This document shows positions 36,665 through 38,175 of a DNA stretch of 38,175 bases, in pieces. This DNA comes from Helicobacteraceae bacterium (GTDB lineage Bacteria; Campylobacterota; Campylobacteria; Campylobacterales; Sulfurimonadaceae), in the NCBI GenBank assembly GCA_026988515.1, contig JALSLA010000081.1, forward strand, positions 1-38,175, in the 5' to 3' direction. The notes beneath the pieces were generated by a model. The model ran no database searches. It worked only from the letters and a program-made list of their open reading frames with translations, and was not told the DNA's origin. Position 1 is the first letter of the stretch. Each line of letters starts with the position of its first letter. Made by a program: the position numbers and the translations under genes.

Positions 36665-38175
36665 CTACCCGTGTTCTCTAAAACTTTGTATATCTATCAA
36701 TACTTTTTCCAATTCTCTATTATACTGAATAATTGCACTGTCGCTCTCCTGTATGGAGCCGCTTTTAAAAGCATACTCCAAATTTTTCACGCTTTCGGAC
36801 AGCTCATAGGCACCGATATTGGCGGCAACGCCTTTAATATCATGACATAATTGTGCACCTTTGTCAAAATCCACTGTACTTCGGAGCTCCTCAAGCTTAC
36901 ACGATGAACGACTGTATTGTTTCTCAAACTCTTGCAAAATCTCTTTATATAAATGCTTGTCATTACCGGCACGCTCCATACCGTCTACTGTATGAAGGGT
37001 CAGTAATTCGTGGGCATTCTCATTGCTTGTCGGTACGTCAACACTCTCATGCGGCACATCGACACCTGCTCCACTTTCAGGTGATTCGGGATGATCGCGA
37101 ACCGTATCGCTTGTATTGCGATGCGAAATATATCGTAGCAACGCTCTATAAAACTGCTCTACATTGAGCGGCTTGCTCATATGTTCTTGCATACCGACTT
37201 CTTGCGATTTTTTGACATCACTGCTTAATGCGTTAGCCGTCAGCGCCAAAATCGGTAAATCTTTAAACTGCTCATCGGAACGAATTTTCGATGCGGCATC
37301 GTATCCGTTAAGTATCGGCATGCTGATATCCATTAGAATCAGGTCGACATCTTTATTGTTGTAGAGCATCTCAATAGCTTCTTGTCCATTGTTGGCAATG
37401 AGCAAATTAACACCGCTGTGACTTAAAAGACTCTGAATAACACTCTGGTTGATTTTATTGTCCTCTGCGAGTAAAATAGTGGCTCCAGAGAGAATTTTCA
37501 GATCATTTTTACTAATACCTTTTGTATGAATGGAACGCTGCGCTTCCGGCTGGTAGAGATCTAAAATGGCATTAAACAGATCTTGTTGATTAAACGGTTT
37601 GAACAGTTCTGTGTCTATGCCGTCAACTTTTTGATAATTGGCAATACCGCCGTTTAACAACACAATTTTAGCACTGGTCTTTTCACGAATCACCTGAATA
37701 AAATTTTCCACATTGTCGGCAATAATTTTCGAGTCAATGCAGACAATATCATACGGTAAAATTTTTAAGGCGTAAAGCGCTTCATTCATCGTTGCCACCA
37801 CATCAGCGGAGTATTGATAGTAGGCAATCATCCGTGTCAGTGAATCGGCTGCACTGCTGTTTTCATCGATAATAAGCACTTTTTTCTTCATAATCTCTTT
37901 TGACGGCAGACGATATTTTCGTTTATCGACATGTTCGGGTCGGTCAAAATGAAGCTGAAACTTAAAGGTTGTGCCGACATTGACTTCACTTTCCACACTG
38001 ATCTTACCACCCATCAACTCAATAAGCTCTTTGGTAATTACCAGCCCCAGACCGGTACCCCCATATACTCGTGTCGATGAGTTGTCTGCTTGGGAAAACG
38101 AGGTAAAGAGTTCCGGAATTTTTTCCGGGGCAATGCCGATGCCGGTATCTTTAATCTCAAAATCTAAAATAAACG
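36665..38175 (-). CDS. Hybrid sensor histidine kinase, BarA-like (N-terminus outside window)
   Basis: The track begins at an internal TTG (38017), but the frame stays open to the right edge. The added part shows the ATP-binding domain: DTGIGIAPEKIPELF (G1 and F boxes) and GGTGLGLVITKELIELMGG (G2). Then come two receiver domains and an HPt. REC1: KKVLIIDENSSAADSL with Asp in YDIVCIDSKI and Lys in LFKPF. REC2: ILLAEDNKINQSVI, LILMDISMPILNGYD, LALTANAL and MSKPL, fully typical. The HPt phosphoacceptor His is in QLCHDIKGVAANIG. Sensor, HAMP and dimerisation domains lie off the edge. A phosphorelay kinase; its target response regulator is not in the window. Confidence 0.93.
   Translation of the reverse strand, partial: FILDFEIKDTGIGIAPEKIPELFTSFSQADNSSTRVYGGTGLGLVITKELIELMGGKISVESEVNVGTTFKFQLHFDRPEHVDKRKYRLPSKEIMKKKVLIIDENSSAADSLTRMIAYYQYSADVVATMNEALYALKILPYDIVCIDSKIIADNVENFIQVIREKTSAKIVLLNGGIANYQKVDGIDTELFKPFNQQDLFNAILDLYQPEAQRSIHTKGISKNDLKILSGATILLAEDNKINQSVIQSLLSHSGVNLLIANNGQEAIEMLYNNKDVDLILMDISMPILNGYDAASKIRSDEQFKDLPILALTANALSSDVKKSQEVGMQEHMSKPLNVEQFYRALLRYISHRNTSDTVRDHPESPESGAGVDVPHESVDVPTSNENAHELLTLHTVDGMERAGNDKHLYKEILQEFEKQYSRSSCKLEELRSTVDFDKGAQLCHDIKGVAANIGAYELSESVKNLEYAFKSGSIQESDSAIIQYNRELEKVLIDIQSFREHG

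Overview
ORGANISM. The window most resembles a free-living member of the Campylobacterota (Epsilonproteobacteria), perhaps near Sulfurimonas or Sulfurovum. This is inferred from gene order, not from a search. The block rsmH(mraW) and a small FtsL-like gene, divergent from ppiD-ftsA-ftsZ, is the reduced division cluster I know from Campylobacter. Protein styles (DUF4149, Ste24-like M48 protease, voltage-type K+ channel with RCK domain) also fit. The genome background looks about 40-45% GC by eye.

LAYOUT. (1) 1-6370, minus strand: a very AT-rich type I-B-like CRISPR effector operon, cas6-cas8-cas7-cas5-cas3, with cas3 running off the left edge. Neither the array nor cas1/2/4 is visible. (2) 6450-9566: a lone AcrB-type RND pump starting at TTG. 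(3) 9712-16094: FtsL-like gene and rsmH on minus; divergently, a class II aldolase-like pseudoenzyme, a PpiD-like foldase without a recognisable parvulin domain, ftsA, ftsZ and a small J-domain protein. (4) 16091-19624, minus: small membrane protein, M48 protease, prmC, DUF4149 protein, mlaF. (5) 19773-23310: small membrane protein, Uup-like ABC-F ATPase, periplasmic protein, unknown 146-aa protein. (6) 23410-28385: a putative envelope lipid-handling module (LolA-like carrier, outer-membrane beta-barrel, MMPL/HAE3 RND protein) facing its own TetR regulator across a shared operator region. (7) 28382-38175: a Dabb protein, a tiny membrane protein, then eight tightly packed minus-strand genes: hybrid kinase (partial), ThiE-like, gatB, K+ channel, second RCK protein, gpsA, SLC13 transporter, DUF3754 protein.

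HOW IT FITS TOGETHER. Much of the window is envelope and division biology: FtsA/FtsZ/FtsL, MlaF, two RND proteins, LolA-like carrier, PpiD, M48 protease. There are no rRNA or tRNA genes, insertion sequences or CRISPR arrays that I can see, and no gene-free stretch above 300 bases.

MOST UNUSUAL SIGNALS. (a) A dispersed palindrome, TACATGTA (best form TTTACATGTAAA), occurs 14 times, about tenfold above a simple base-composition estimate. Seven of its eight intragenic copies are read in the same frame, giving Leu/Ile-His-Val. (b) Four genes have an extended -10-like element only 6-7 nt before the ATG and no Shine-Dalgarno, suggesting leaderless mRNAs. (c) The aldolase-like protein beside the division genes has lost all three zinc histidines. 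(d) The TetR-controlled LolA-like/beta-barrel/RND module is a candidate uncharacterised lipid transport system.
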